DNA of 64,000 nucleotides from Tetracladium setigerum. Its lineage: Eukaryota; Ascomycota; Leotiomycetes; Helotiales. The stretch spans positions 4,216,001 through 4,280,000 of the forward strand of contig PZJY01000001.1 in the NCBI GenBank assembly GCA_031472005.1. The letters run 5' to 3'. The notes beneath the pieces were generated by a model, which searched no databases, was not told the DNA's origin, and saw only the letters and a program-made list of their open reading frames with translations. Positions 10,700 through 22,576 of the stretch are shown here, one piece after another (within the stretch, counting starts at the first letter, position 1; the number at the start of each line of letters is the position of its first letter). The position numbers were made by a program, and so were the translations under genes.

Positions 10700-12029
10700 T
10701 CAATTCGCACCCTTCGCCAACTCTCTCCGTTGAGCAACCGCCTTTGCCAAAACCTCTAACACAGACTCTGTATCATCCCATCCAATACAAGCATCTGTAA
10801 TACTAACACCATATTTCAGACCTGACTTCCCCTCCTTCGGTACCTTCTGAGCACCTATTCGTATCTGCATTAGCATAACCCCTACTACTTGTGGTTAAGA
10901 TAATTGGAAGAAAACATACCCTCATGAATGTTACTCTCAATCATGACCCCCATAATCGCATTCTCCCCATTCGAAATCTGCTCTGCCAAAACCGCCGCAA
11001 CTTTAGGCTGATTACGATGATCCTTCAACGAATTTCCGTGTGAACAATCAACCATCAACCTCTGCTTCAATCCCTTCTTCTCCAAAGCCTGCTTCGCCTC
11101 ACCAATACTCTTGCTATCGTAATTCGTCCCTTTGGTACCTCCTCTCAAAATGACAAAGCAGTCCTCATTCCCCACCGTGCCCACAATAGCAACCACACCT
11201 GGTTTTGTGACCGACAAGAAATGATGCGGATGTGCTACGGATCCAATGGCATCGATCGCAACACCCAAAGTACCATCTGTGCCATTCTTGAAGCCAACAG
11301 GGAAGGAGAGCCCACTAGCCAGTTCGCGGTGAAGTTGTGATTCCGTCGTCCGCGCTCCAATGGCGCCTACACTCAGCAGATCTGCGAGGAATTGTGGCGA
11401 GATGGTATCTAACATCTCACTAGCAAGCGGCATTCCCTTCTCTGTCAAGTCCACGAACAATTGTCTACTCGTCCGCAAGCCCTTATTGATCTTGAAACTA
11501 TTATCGATATCAGGATCATTGATCAGACCCTTCCAGCCCACCGTCGTGCGAGGTTTTTCAAGGTAAGAACGCATGACGATCAGGAGGTCTTGTGCGTATT
11601 TCTCTTTGAGAGCGAGGAGCTTGTCGCAGTATTCGAGAGCTGCTGGGGGTCGTGGATGGAACATGGTCCAATGACAACGAGGAGGCGGTTGTTGGCGTCG
11701 GTGCCCTGGACGACAGAGACAGATTCGTTGCGGCCGTCTAGGACGGTTTGTTTGGATTTGGAGGTCTGGGGGATTTCGTGCTGTAGTAGATCCGGTGGTG
11801 TGAGAGGGTTGTAACCGCGAACTGTTTGCAAATTTGAATTAGTATTTGTTCTAGAGACTCAATTGAGGTTCTACTTACTGCGCCAATCTTCGGTATCCTC
11901 CTTGTTTCCCAAGTTCTTGTTTTCAATATGGTAGGTCTATTTATACCGTGAGTCAGAGGAGGGGTACTCTGAATTTAGGAATTCAAGCTCTCGTAGAGCA
12001 ATTGAGGATGGTGTTGTACTTACAGACAT
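10700..12029 (-). CDS. 3-deoxy-D-arabino-heptulosonate 7-phosphate synthase (one-base frameshift)
   Basis: Condenses phosphoenolpyruvate and erythrose 4-phosphate, the first step of the shikimate pathway. Four exons: 12029-12024 (six bases encoding Met-Ser only), 11936-11879, 11821-10920 and 10854-10700. Donors are GTAAGT, GTAAGT and GTATGT, and phases match. Family motifs in order: LVVIGPCSIHDP, SVGAIGARTTESQ, FKNGTDG, DCSHGNSLKDHRNQ, and the C-terminal GVSITDACIGWDDTE. The frame breaks right after CSIHDP at C5 (plus-strand G5 at 11645-11649). One more C gives HDPPAALEYCDKLLALK and a 373-aa protein, the usual size of the ARO3/ARO4 class. I cannot say which feedback isoform it is. Confidence 0.92.
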
Positions 12030-12640
12030 GATGGCAGACTTTTGATTGAACTTGTCAGACCTTTACTGGTGTTTGTATTGAAATTGGATAATTTCTTTGT
12101 GGTTGTTGGTTGGAAGGTCTAGAGACTGCTGGATTGATTTTTGGTGGAGGCGAATTGACTCAGAACGTCATCCAATCAATCGATATCACGTGTAAGCGCG
12201 GGGTGGTACGAGTATTTCCAAAGACGAGTTAGATGTTGAGCAGCCCGTAAGGTAGAGGTTGAATCTTGAGAGACAAGATAAAGCTGAGCAGATCGAACAA
12301 GAAGCTTGATGTTGAACGTTCAGCACAAATTACAATGGTACCTTCGAGTGAGGTTACCTTATATGGAAATAGTGCCAAGACATGGGATGTCGTCCAAAGG
12401 CGCAACTTGACATTCTTAAATTACTACTTTAGTATCAAATAACGGGGCAAGTTTTTCTTTGCAGCTTGTCTGCTAACTACCTAGGTATCTCCCATGAAAC
12501 CCCCCAGCCCAACCATGCCATCTATTCCCCAGTCACTTGCCCCCCTACCAAAAACATTCCCAATTCGCTCTTTCGCTCGCTGTTTGCTTTGTACTAAAGA
12601 GCAGGACGTTCCAAAATAGAAATCATGACATCGTAACGAG
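12030..12640. other. Intergenic, no gene seen
   Basis: DAHP synthase promoter and 3' flank of the glycerol-3-phosphate dehydrogenase gene. No other feature recognised. Confidence 0.5.
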
Positions 12641-14014
12641 TTATTCATCAGCTCTAGCAAGAAGATTAGGAATATCATCCACAGTGTTGCGACCTTCCAG
12701 GATATCTACCCATATGTTAGTTTGAGCCAGAGGCATCAGGACTTAAGTATCACTTACCAATAACAGCAAGGAACAAGGGATATTCATTTTCCTTGCCCTT
12801 CGACTTCAAGAAGCTGTTGACTTCCTTTGCCGTACTTGTTCCCTGCAGCTTCTGTCCATTCAATTCCGACTTCTCAATTTCATCGATGCTCACACCTCTC
12901 TCAACGGCCATTTTTGCACATCTGAAATTTCTGCCTCCACTACAACTTGTGATTAAATCTGCAACTCCGCAGCTCTCCTCGGTAAAGGTGCCAGCTTGAA
13001 CAGTCTCTCCAAAGAATTCCTTGCCAAATCGAACCATTTCCAACAGACCAACTCTCATGACTGCCGCCTTTGCATTGTCACCCCAGCCTCTGCCGTCCAC
13101 GAATCCTGCTGCGAGAGCGACGATATTCTTCAAAGCGCCACCAAGCGAAACACCTGCTACGTCCGAAACCATGCGAACATGGAAATACGGACGATGGAAC
13201 AGAGTCTTGAATACAGCATGATCCAGAGGAGGATAGTCTGATGGCAGAGCCTTTAACTTGATCTTGCTCACTCTCCCCAACGCATCCCTATGCTCTGTTT
13301 CGGCCGGCGTGATGGTCAAATTGATCTGCGAAGTCGAGGGAGAAGGACCGGTGGGTGTTGGCGCACGGGAGTCGACCGGAGGAGGATCGTAGGCAATTGT
13401 TGTCTCCGACCACTTCTCTGCTGCAATCTCATTTGCAATATTCGCCCCCGACAAAGCACCGCAGTATATTCCCAGTCCCTCACCTATCCATTCGGAGAAC
13501 AGGCTGATTTCGGAGGATGTGACGTTGACGCCCTTGATACATGAGATACCACGAGCATATGGGAGAATATGGCCCTGGAGCTGCTTCGATATGCGAGCAA
13601 TGAATTGATGCGGCAGATTGAAGATGAGGATAGATGAATCTTTGACAGCGTCTACAACCGAGGGGTTGGCGATCAGGTTGGAAGGGAGCTTGATGTTGGG
13701 AAGGTACTTGACGTTCTCGTGGTGTTTGTTGATGATGGAGGTAAGCTTCTGGGCTTCGTCGGATTCGTAGTATGGAGAGTCTTTCGCGAAGGTGACTTCT
13801 TCCTCGTACACCCACATCTGCACCTCTTCCTGGAAGATATCGGGGTGTTCTTTGGTGTTTTCGGCGACAATCTTCGCAATTGTTGAGCCCCTTCTGCCGT
13901 TAGCATGCCTGCCGTCATGAATTTTTGCCATTGCAGACGGAACTGAACTCACCAATTGCCAGATCCGACTACCGTCACCTTATGCTTCTTTGCGTGGGCA
14001 CCGAGACTGGCCAT
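12641..14014 (-). CDS. GPD1: Glycerol-3-phosphate dehydrogenase (NAD+)
   Basis: Reduces dihydroxyacetone phosphate to glycerol 3-phosphate, feeding glycerol (osmolyte) and glycerolipid synthesis and re-oxidising cytosolic NADH. Three exons: 14014-13953, 13890-12758 and 12705-12641. Donors GTGAGT and GTAAGT; phases 2 and 1 match; 419 aa. The nucleotide-binding motif VVGSGNWGSTIAKIV spans the first intron. Downstream are SSILIFNLPHQF, GANIANEIAAEKWSETT, the Lys-containing KNIVALAAGFVDG, and RGWGDNAKAAVMR. The Pro/Thr/Ser loop after YDPPPVDSRAPTP is an insertion I know from filamentous-fungal GPDs. The C-terminus DIPNLLARADE is supplied by the small last exon. A TATA box lies ~110 nt upstream of the ATG. 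Confidence 0.95.
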
Positions 14015-14121
14015 GTTTGCAATTCTTGTGATTGTGATGTTGGTTTGGCGGGGCTGGAAATTCGCGAAAGTCCTGTTTGTCACCTTGATGCGTTGGACGA
14101 TTCGGAGCATTAAGCAAGCTT

Positions 14122-14129
14122 CTTATATA
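14122..14129 (-). promoter_or_regulatory. TATA box of the GPD1 gene
   Basis: TATATAAG on the minus strand, about 108 nt upstream of ATG 14014, a normal TATA distance given a short 5' leader. Confidence 0.55.
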
Positions 14130-15319
14130 ATGAAGACTCGACTGTGACGGAAGGGCCGATTGCTCCTTTTACGAGATTTTCACAAGTGGCACTTGAACGG
14201 GATCTTTCTTCCTCGGTCCAGCAGGAAAATGGAAGTTGTGTACCTCGTGTTTTCCTTTTTGTTTTCCGCTTCTCCCTTTCCTCATCCATCCATCGTCACT
14301 GTTCTCTCTGTTGAGGCCGAGGGAAGGCGGGACCTCTCAACAAGGTTTAGCTTCGCCAAGTTCTGAGCAGCCAATGGAATTCTCGCATGTGATTCTGGGC
14401 GTATTCATTCACATGATCACAGATCTCCCCAGATTGCCAAGCGAGAGGCACATAGCTGCTCGGCTATCATGCTCCTAATGCTGCTATTACAGTACTTTGC
14501 AACATCTAGCCATATATTTCCTAGCGCTGATTCAGCGATCTACTTTCTCAACTATGCTTCGAGGGTGAAGTACAAATTCTCCAATTTTCACTTGCTTTTC
14601 TATAATTTAAATATCTTTTCCCATCTCAAAACTCTTCACTGCCATTGATAGTAAGGGAGAAGTTCAACTCAATCTTCCCTTCGAGCGAAGACTGGCTGCT
14701 TCAGTGCTTCCCGTATGCCACAGGTCTCAGCTGAGCATGATTGGCTTGATGATGGAACCTTTCAGCAGGTTGACAGGCAGGCAGGTTCCAACTCGTCCCT
14801 GGTTCTCGATTCTCGCATTTAGACCTGTTATCTACAAGAACAAAACATGGATCTGCTCATAACTGCGATTCTCTCTTTCGTCATGCTCAATTCCCCTTTG
14901 GCTACATGGTTGCCGTGCGAGAACGATTGGCTCTGCTGCTGACGGCCCATCACGGCCACAACCCTCTCCGCTGGCCAGGACTACGGTCTAGAGAGTATTC
15001 CCGAATAATATGAGTCAATCGAAGGACGTACTCTAGCATTCTGGTACTGAATATTTTCAATGTCGTGACTGTTCACGACCAAGATACTTTCACTGGATAG
15101 GCATGGTTCAAAGTATAGCAGCGGTGGTTACTAGATTTGGCTGGCGCAACGAGATCGACACAAGATTGATTACATGGTAGCGGTACTGTATTGAGAAGTG
15201 GGGTTCATAACTACAGATTTGTATAAAACTTACATCGTGTACAGTTTTCGACCTTGATTGTACAATTTGGTGATTAGGTCGCGTGGAACAATCCGTTCCC
15301 AACACACTTCTCGTCCAAC
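14130..15319. other. Intergenic, no gene seen
   Basis: Upstream region of GPD1 and 3' flank of the P450nor gene. Long for this window, but I found no coding-like frame or repeat in it. Confidence 0.45.
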
Positions 15320-17145
15320 TTACCAAACAACAGGTAGCTCTACGATCCCAACATCTCCCTCCAAGGGACTGTATTTGATCTCCTCAAACGGAATGGCAAG
15401 CCTGAGCGTCGGGAGTCGCTGGAACAATGTCCCTGTACAGAAATATTGTTAGCATTTCCCATCTCTCGGATTGTCCCACACATCGCAGAATATTTGAAGG
15501 GGCATGAAAGGACAACACCCAACTCACCAAACACGATCTCCAACTCCGCCCTTGCAAGCCACTCTGCAACACACTCATGCGCCCCAAACCCAAACCCCAA
15601 CGCCTGCTTGCCACCAACACGCATCATATCAAACGTATCAGGATCCGCAAACACGTCCTCATCGCGATTCCCCGACACGTTCGACGCAATAACACCTTCG
15701 CCAGCCCTAATTACTGTCCCCGCCAGCTCAACGTCGACCTTGGCGACACGCCGCAGAGCAAAGCCCGATGCCGTGTGGAAACGGCATAGCTCTTCGACGA
15801 ACGCGGGCGCGAGGCTAGTGTCACGTTTTAGGGCTGCGAGCTGCGTGGGGTGCTGGAGGAGCGTTGTGATGCCTAGTGCGATCATATTTACCATGGTGGC
15901 GTTTCCGGCGACAAGGAGGAGGAAGGCGATTTGGACGGCGGTGGACTTGTCGATTGTGCCGGGGAGAAGCTGGATTAGTCGTTGCAAGTCAGTGATGTGA
16001 ATGATATAACGGTTAGAATGTGAAGATGTTATGTTTATAACTTACCTGTTCAGTCACAAGTTTGCTAATCAAATCATTTTTGGGTTTCTCTATCCGCTTG
16101 TCAACTAAACCTCCAATGTACTTGAGTAGCTCTCTGTGTTTCAGGAGTTGGGTTAGCACCCATGTATCATGATTTGCTCCGTGGCGTCGGCGGCTCTGTG
16201 AGGGACGTACTGGTTGGCCTTTGAAGCTTGGGTAGCAGTGGCACTTCCATTGCTCCGAATAGCTGCATATTGAGTAAGGGTCTCCAAATCAGACAATGGA
16301 ACCCCGAGGATGCCGTAGATAATCTGTTAGGTTTTTGACAGTCAGCAACGACATCTGTCAGACCAGCGTGTTTTTGAGGTTCGCGAACTTACATAGGAGG
16401 GCACTGGAAGAGCAAAATGTTCTACGATATCAACCGGCTCTGCACCGCCTTTTTTGATCATAATATCAAGGAGAGAGTCGACGGTCTGCTGGATGTGTGG
16501 CCGCATGCTGTCAATTTGCTGCTTGGTGAAAATCGGCTCAACCATTCCCCTGCAAACAACAATTAGCGCGACTGTTTTGGAATTGTTTATTGTTGAAGGA
16601 ATTGGAAGCACAGAGGGAAATAAATACCTTTGATGCATGTGATCCGGGGCATCCATATCCACAAACGTAGGCTTGCTTTTCCCAGCTTCCTTTCCACCAG
16701 CGCTCAACTCCGGGAATCCAGCACGCTTGCGATCCTGTTTTTATAAGTCAGCCCGGAATTTCTTATATTGAACACGAAAACTAATATGCCGCTCATCAGC
16801 GTCGCGGATTTTTTACCTTCGAAAGACGGTCGTCTGTGAGCACTGTGCAGATATCCTTGTACTTCGTGACCAGCCATGTATGGCTCCCATCCCAGAGTTC
16901 GACCTTCGATACGGGATTAGTAGCCCGTAGTTGGGCATATTCGACTGGAGGCTCTGCAGCTCTTGGTCTCGAGAACGGGAACTTCGGTGGTGCTGCAGCA
17001 AAATCAGCTCTCGGTATAGAATAATGAAAACTACAGAACGCTGAGAAGAATACTTACTAGCGGCAGTTGACATTCTCATTGGAAGTATTGCAGACCGTAA
17101 CGACGCATATTTCGGGAGAGTAGTTGGACGAAGCATGATTGACAT
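15320..17145 (-). CDS. CYP55A: Nitric oxide reductase cytochrome P450 (P450nor, CYP55 family)
   Basis: Reduces NO to N2O with electrons taken directly from NAD(P)H, in fungal denitrification and NO detoxification. Eight exons: 17145-17058, 16992-16817, 16734-16628, 16549-16393, 16323-16211, 16133-16046, 15969-15528 and 15432-15320. All phases agree; 427 aa. The first ~25 residues (MSIMLRPTTLPKYASLRSA) look like a mitochondrial leader; a second Met cluster (MRMSTAA) could start a cytosolic form, as known for Fusarium P450nor. Family features: PPVEYAQLRATNPVSKVELW, the I-helix AFLLLVAGNATMVN, the K-helix EELCRFHTAS (ExxR), and the haem-binding LGFGFGAHECVAEWLA with its Cys ligand. The C-terminus EGDVGIVELPVVW is characteristic of CYP55. 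Confidence 0.94.
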
Positions 17146-19880
17146 GTGTAACAGTTTGAAATTATCGGGCGTGATCAAAATATATTATCTTGACTTCAGT
17201 GAAAACAATGACAATGAGATGGAGCGTTCCCAACTTTGAGGACAACTAAGGTCTTAAGAAACGTGAAAATGGGAATCATTTCTTTTGTAAGCTTTTCCAG
17301 CCCTCGAAGCTAGCTTCATCCATCTCCTTGAAGTTGACCCGATCCTGAGTACCTATGAGCAACATTTTACCCCTCTCCCTATGCCGTTGTTATTGGAAGA
17401 TTTAGACTTCGCTTGGAGGATTCCATTTCCTAGATTGAATTGTTCTTTGTCAATGTCATACGAGACGGTAGCACGAACGAATCATTCCCAGGAGAAACGG
17501 AGATGCAGAAGGTTGACAGAAGTCGACGATGAGGTAATCCTTAAACAGACCACCAAACGTCGGGCGTCTGAACAGCTCGTTATGCGCATTTCCTCTTTTG
17601 GACCGGGAAAGCTTAGAGACAAAGCCGGAGATGAACACGGACATGGAGATGCTGGAGTAGCCTACTGCCGGGTATTACAAAGGCGTTTGCTCATGTCATG
17701 AGCTAGCAGGGTAGGCGAGGCCATCATACGACGTTTTCCTACTGCCATATCACAAGACACCAAAACCTACTGTCATCAGTGAAAGGTACCTCATTATTAC
17801 AGTAGCAAAGTAGATACGTCGTTCTAACGCACTCGCCGAGGAGAAGAAGGACCGTTGTCGTGGTCATCAATACGGCGATAGAAAATCGGGATTTGGAAGT
17901 CTGACTAAGTTGTCTAGATATAGTCGCACAACTTGTCAAAGTCAGCATCCCGGCCTGACAGCTGTAAAATATGCAATACTCAGGTGCTTAATGCCTTAAG
18001 AATAAACTCTGCTTATAAAGTTACAATCCAGCGGCGCGAGAGCATACAAAGTTTTAAATAGTATTCTACTGTATTAGACGGTTAGCGGGCCCTACTTCCC
18101 AGGGTTGCTCGCGAACCCTCGCCTAGCCTTACCGCCTACGGGATCAAGCATTCTGCCCACTCGCCAGCTCGCCTCGGGAAGGCTAGGTCCAGATAAGGGA
18201 AGGTGCCTTCGCCCGCCGCTTTGCCTTTGTCATGCATCTCGACTCGAATTTATAGCACGCTTCACCTGTGCTGTTCTTCCACCTATCTGCTCCTATATCT
18301 AAGCACCAACTGCCGCACCGCTGCCTCCCTTTCCCGCTAGCCAAGGGCTCGCCTTCAACATCGAGTCCTTCCGATTCTCTCTCTCGCGATCCCATATCCG
18401 ATTCCTTTCCCTCGCTGAACCTGTTCAATGGGCGTTATTGATCGAGTCTCCTTTGGGGTGCTTCATCACGGCTAATCCGCCTAGAGCACCCAGCCCCCTC
18501 CCAGCGATGCGAAGGCCATCTCGAGGTTCTCTAAACCCTTTCTTCTCTCCCCTCACCACGACTCACTCGACCGGTTCTCCGCTCGAATCTTTTCACCAGT
18601 ACGTATCACGAAGCTACCCTCAATCCCCACCCAGTAGAGGATAAACCACATCTTCCTCGCTTTCCCAGTGTCAATGCACTTTCCTTCGATAGATCAGCTG
18701 CAGGATCAAGTCGAGAATTTCGGGCGCTTTGCTCCTTTCCATGCTCCATATCGTGGCAAAGCTTCATGCAGACCGCGTAAATCTTCCTGCTTATGCTGCG
18801 TGTAGTAAATATGCCATTGGCCAACTATGTGAGTGTCTGGGAACGTGCGGCTATGATGAGCTGCTAGAAATCGTTTACAAAGGATTTCGTGGTTAAGGAG
18901 GCTGGAGAAACCCAGCGAGACCAATTGCAGGACGTAGGACACTTTAGCAACCCCGACGTTAATAGTACTGCGGTCAAGATAGACAGGAGATCCTCGTATA
19001 TATCCTCTTGGCGGATTTGCAACGACTCAACTGCGATTGGGAGTACAGCGAGGACTATGGATCTAGACATGGGAAGTGACGCAGCCTATCACTGTGTACG
19101 TAGCTTACACGTACCTATTCCGTCCCACGACAGTATCCTTCGTGCCAGACCTATAAGTGTCCACCGAATGCTACCCGAGTCGCACTCCCATATGCCTTGA
19201 TACCGGTGACATCTGTGTCATTACATAGACTCGATGGTATAGCCGACTCACTAATAAACTACGTTGGAAAGATTACATAAAAATATAGCGAAGTTATTGC
19301 TAGTTCGTCAGACTTCCCTAGAATCTAGAGCTTTAGATTATCAGGTCAGAACATGATGGAGATATTACACACTATTCGAAATTGTTCAAAATTCGAATTT
19401 TCGGTATTAAACCAATGACTGGTCAGAGGTTATTATGGTCCGTTGGCATAGTGGTCGGTATTTTCCCGATGCCCTTAATGCCAAGACCTATGGTTCATAG
19501 CTTTCCCCACATAACCTTATAGCCCATAGCCCCAGAGTAAGCCAGAAATAAATTGAGGCAGCACAGGTATCGGAGGAAAAAAAAGTCAGACGATATGGGG
19601 CTAAGTCTTTGTAATAAGCGGGAGGTGATCGTCTATTTGCTTGATGTCTTTTGATTCGAGTGAAGGCTAGATGCCACAAGCCCTTGTGAAACCTGTTCGC
19701 CTTAGAATCCGTAGCGCATTTTTGCTAAGACTGGGGTTATGGATCACGAAAGAATAGCCGCGCGCCTTCTCGCCTGTCGCGCGCTTGCTCTCAAAATCCA
19801 CAACTAGTATCATATCAACGTGCGCAGAGATCTCATCATCAAGATTCGCATCATTGGTATTGCGAAGACATCTTAGGATC
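17146..19880. other. Gene-poor 2.7-kb region, possible relics
   Basis: Only short frames, none with conserved motifs and none joined by convincing introns. Two minus-strand pieces near 17.46-17.95 kb and 18.86-19.07 kb have hydrophobic, protein-like translations and could be decayed coding fragments. A tRNA-like 5' half lies at about 19439-19506 but lacks a matching acceptor stem. The block at 18.04-18.65 kb is richer in GC than its surroundings. No transposase or TIR pair was found here. Confidence 0.4.
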
Positions 19881-20875
19881 ATGGGGGCAGATACCATCTT
19901 CACGACGGCTCATTTTCTCGCTCATAATAACGCATACAAGACTGATAAACCCTACTCTCTACGGTTTCCTCCACCAGAGGGCTTTCCGCGCCAGAGCACC
20001 AACCTCGAGGAACACAATATTGAGGTTCAAGATCTACGGAGCTTAGGACCATTATCATTCGCCGAAGAAGGATGTGTTGTCTCTGAATTGGAGTCATTGA
20101 TGACATATGAAGACTACAGCGACGAAGACAAAATTAAGAACATATATCTGAAAGAGGCTGCAAATCACCTGAAGCAGCTTCTTGGTGCTCATCATGTGCA
20201 AATATTTGAGCATAGGGTTAGGAAGAGGCATTTAGAATTTCCCACTGCTACTGGGGAGCCATATCAATATGATCAGCCTACCTCGGTCGTTCATGTAGGT
20301 ATGTACCACATACCATCCACCTCATCCAGCTGGTAGATATTCAGTCAAGCTTACGATACCTAGATACAACGCTGGAATGGGTTATAGCAATGGTGCATAG
20401 ACTCAATCCAGAACGTGCTGAGGATATGCTAAAGAGTCGAGTGCAGTGCATCAAGTAGGGTTCGTGTGTCCTTGAGCTGAATCTACTGATTTCATAATAG
20501 TGTTTGGAAGCCAATCAAAGGCCCGGTCAAGGACTGGCCACTTGCACTATGTTCTGCAAAGACTATTGATCCTCTCGATGATCTGGAGCCCTGCGACCTT
20601 GTCTATCCCGAATACGTTGTCGAAAATATGCAAACCTACTTTACCTCTAGGCAGAAATGGTTTTATCTCAGCGATCAGATGCCGAACGAAGCATGGATAT
20701 TTTTGCAAGCCGACACTAACCCTGAGGCTGTTCCCGGTGAGTTGAATAGAAGTCTAGGTCAACTAACTGCTAATGGATCAAAGTTCCACATGTGGCCATT
20801 CCGCTTTCCAAGGCCAACGATGAGCACTGCTTGCCTCGCGAGAGTATTGAGTTACGAGCACTGGTCTACTATTGA
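19881..20875 (+). CDS. CmcJ/NvfI-like oxidoreductase, 4 exons
   Basis: Member of the fungal CmcJ-like family, which includes Fe(II)/2-oxoglutarate-related enzymes of secondary metabolism such as NvfI and AsaB. Exons 19881-20298, 20364-20454, 20501-20736 and 20784-20875; donors GTATGT, GTAGGG and GTGAGT; phases agree; 278 aa. Family landmarks in order: PYSLRFPPPEGFPRQ, EEHNIEVQDLR, YLKEAANHLKQLLGAHHVQI, PYQYDQPTSVVHVDTT, VWKPIKGPVKDWPLALC, PCDLVYPEYVVENM, FYLSDQMPNEAWIF and a C-terminal RESIELRALVYY. Unlike its broken neighbours it is intact. No backbone synthase, P450 or transporter sits beside it, so it is either a solitary metabolite-tailoring enzyme or a relic of a cluster. The exact reaction cannot be named from sequence. 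Confidence 0.85.
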
Positions 20876-21091
20876 CTATTTAAAAATCGAGGTACTTAGA
20901 TTTGGTAGAGCAGTACACATATGCTGTTCGGATCTAATAGCATTCGTTTTGTCTTCAAACTGAGTTCAGGACCATCAATGCAGCACTGTCTCCTTTTCCA
21001 TTAATGCTTCTATATTGAGCAAATTGACAATAGGTTCTGTTGATCCCAGTCATGTAACTTTTAGTGATCGGTGCACAAACGTATGACAATA
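20876..21091. other. Intergenic, no gene seen
   Basis: Short spacer after the CmcJ-like gene; nothing recognised. Confidence 0.4.
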
Positions 21092-21337
21092 TCATCCCTC
21101 AGTCTTGCTATTGTCCGACTGCTTATCGCTCTCTGCTTCCACCGCCCACTGCCCTCCGACGAAACCGTTGCCTCTTTGCGCACTGCCATCAATCACCATT
21201 CTCTCCCCCTTTCCAAAGTTGTAACTGAGCCCTTGTGGTGCCACATTCTGTGATGCAGCCGCTGCAACGGCAGGCAAAATATCAGTCCAGGGCTGGCGTC
21301 TCGCCGCTTTGGCAGGTGGGTTCGGGGAAGAAGACAT
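21092..21337 (-). CDS. Small hypothetical protein, 81 aa
   Basis: Single open frame starting MSSSPNPPAKAARRQPWTD and ending ESDKQSDNSKTEG. The composition (Gly/Ala/Gln, no long hydrophobic run) is protein-like and no known domain is recognised. Just upstream of the ATG a plausible 5'-UTR intron is visible: a GTAAGT donor near 21421 and a TTCACAG acceptor a few bases before the start, with a branch-like TACTGTCAAT between. That supports a transcribed gene, but the call rests on little. Confidence 0.4.
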   Translation of the reverse strand: MSSSPNPPAKAARRQPWTDILPAVAAAASQNVAPQGLSYNFGKGERMVIDGSAQRGNGFVGGQWAVEAESDKQSDNSKTEG

Positions 21338-21812
21338 CTGCGCTGTGAATAACGGGGTGATCTGTAGCTATTGACAGTAAGAAGATGCGTAAAATCAGGG
21401 GATGCGGTCAACTTACAAGATATGCCTGGGGCACTAAGGCAACGAATAAATTCGTTTTGGTGTTGATACTGCCGTTTCTTATTCAGCCAAAAGGGATGAG
21501 ATTGATCGAGCCGTGCTGGAAAGAGAATAACTGACACTGAAGGTACGCCAGATTATAAATTTGGAATCTTCTCGATAAGACGGTGTGGCGAGCCAGGAAG
21601 GCGAGCAAACGCAGCTTGTTGGGAATGCTTGTACCAGAGTCTCACGTCGAGCCTTATTAGTCAGATATTCGTCATCACCAGCAGATATATATGGGGAGCT
21701 TAACTCCCCTCTTCTTAATATACCAGACATGAACAAATCACCACCCTGAGACCTACCGTTTATACAACCTGCTGATATGTATACGTAACAGGTGATGCCA
21801 ACACAGCTTCTT

Positions 21813-22576
21813 GGGTTGGACTAGAAGCGGCCGATCTAAAGACACAGACCAGCAACGCCAAAAATGGTCAAAATAGTGATATCTAGCTACCTTTCTTTTT
21901 ATTTTATACCACCACAACGTCTCATTATGCCTCAAAAACGCACACCTGAGTACGTAGACGCAGCATGCTAAATACAACTCACTCCCAGAAAGCGTTCTTC
22001 ACGTGCAAAGCATATTACACCTCTGAAAGCTCTCTCTTCTTCACTCCACAGATCTCACCATAAAACACCTTAACACACTAGTGTTTTCTTTTGCAAAGAG
22101 ATAAGCTTTACATCTTTTGTAAAGCTAGTTGCAGAAGATGTACGGAAACTTACTTGCATGTTACCTTAACAGCAGACAGAGATATTAAAGTCTAGTGAAG
22201 TTTAGAGGCTTAACAGCTTACTTAAACCATCAGAGCCAAACCACAAATCACTCACGATTAAATGCGTGCTATCTACGACTATCTCACAGATGAAACGATT
22301 CCTCCTTAATTAAAAGGCAAGCCATAGGTCTTCCTAGCTGCAACAGAAGTAGAGCTTCCGCGAACACTGCACAGAGAAGGTATGCACGATATCAATCCAT
22401 AAACAATCCGAATTTAGTTTAGTGGTTTAGAGTAAGAGAGACTTTGCAATTTGGAATTTCAAGAGAGAAGAAGAGAAGGAGTTAACGCACGCATAAGCTC
22501 AAAAGCGCCTTACCTTTATCGATTCTTAGCTACCTTTATGTCGGAAGCCTTAGATCGGCCGCTTCTAGTCCAATCC
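21813..22576. mobile_element. MITE-like element with ~27-bp terminal inverted repeats
   Basis: The left end (21813-21839) and the reverse complement of the right end (22550-22576) agree in 26 of 27 positions; 24 are consecutive and include ACTAGAAGCGGCCGATCTAA. The ~764-bp interior has no significant open frame. I see no clear target-site duplication. This fits a non-autonomous DNA transposon of unknown family. No transposase for it is in the window. Confidence 0.6.

Noticed and set aside
17381..17948. Short frames on both strands after P450nor
   Set aside because: Overlapping, no recognisable domain or splice structure; at most decayed fragments.
19439..19506. tRNA-like sequence (TCCGTTGGCATAGTGGTC start and a GGTTC-like loop)
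   Set aside because: No complementary 3' acceptor stem and no convincing anticodon stem. At best a tRNA-derived relic.
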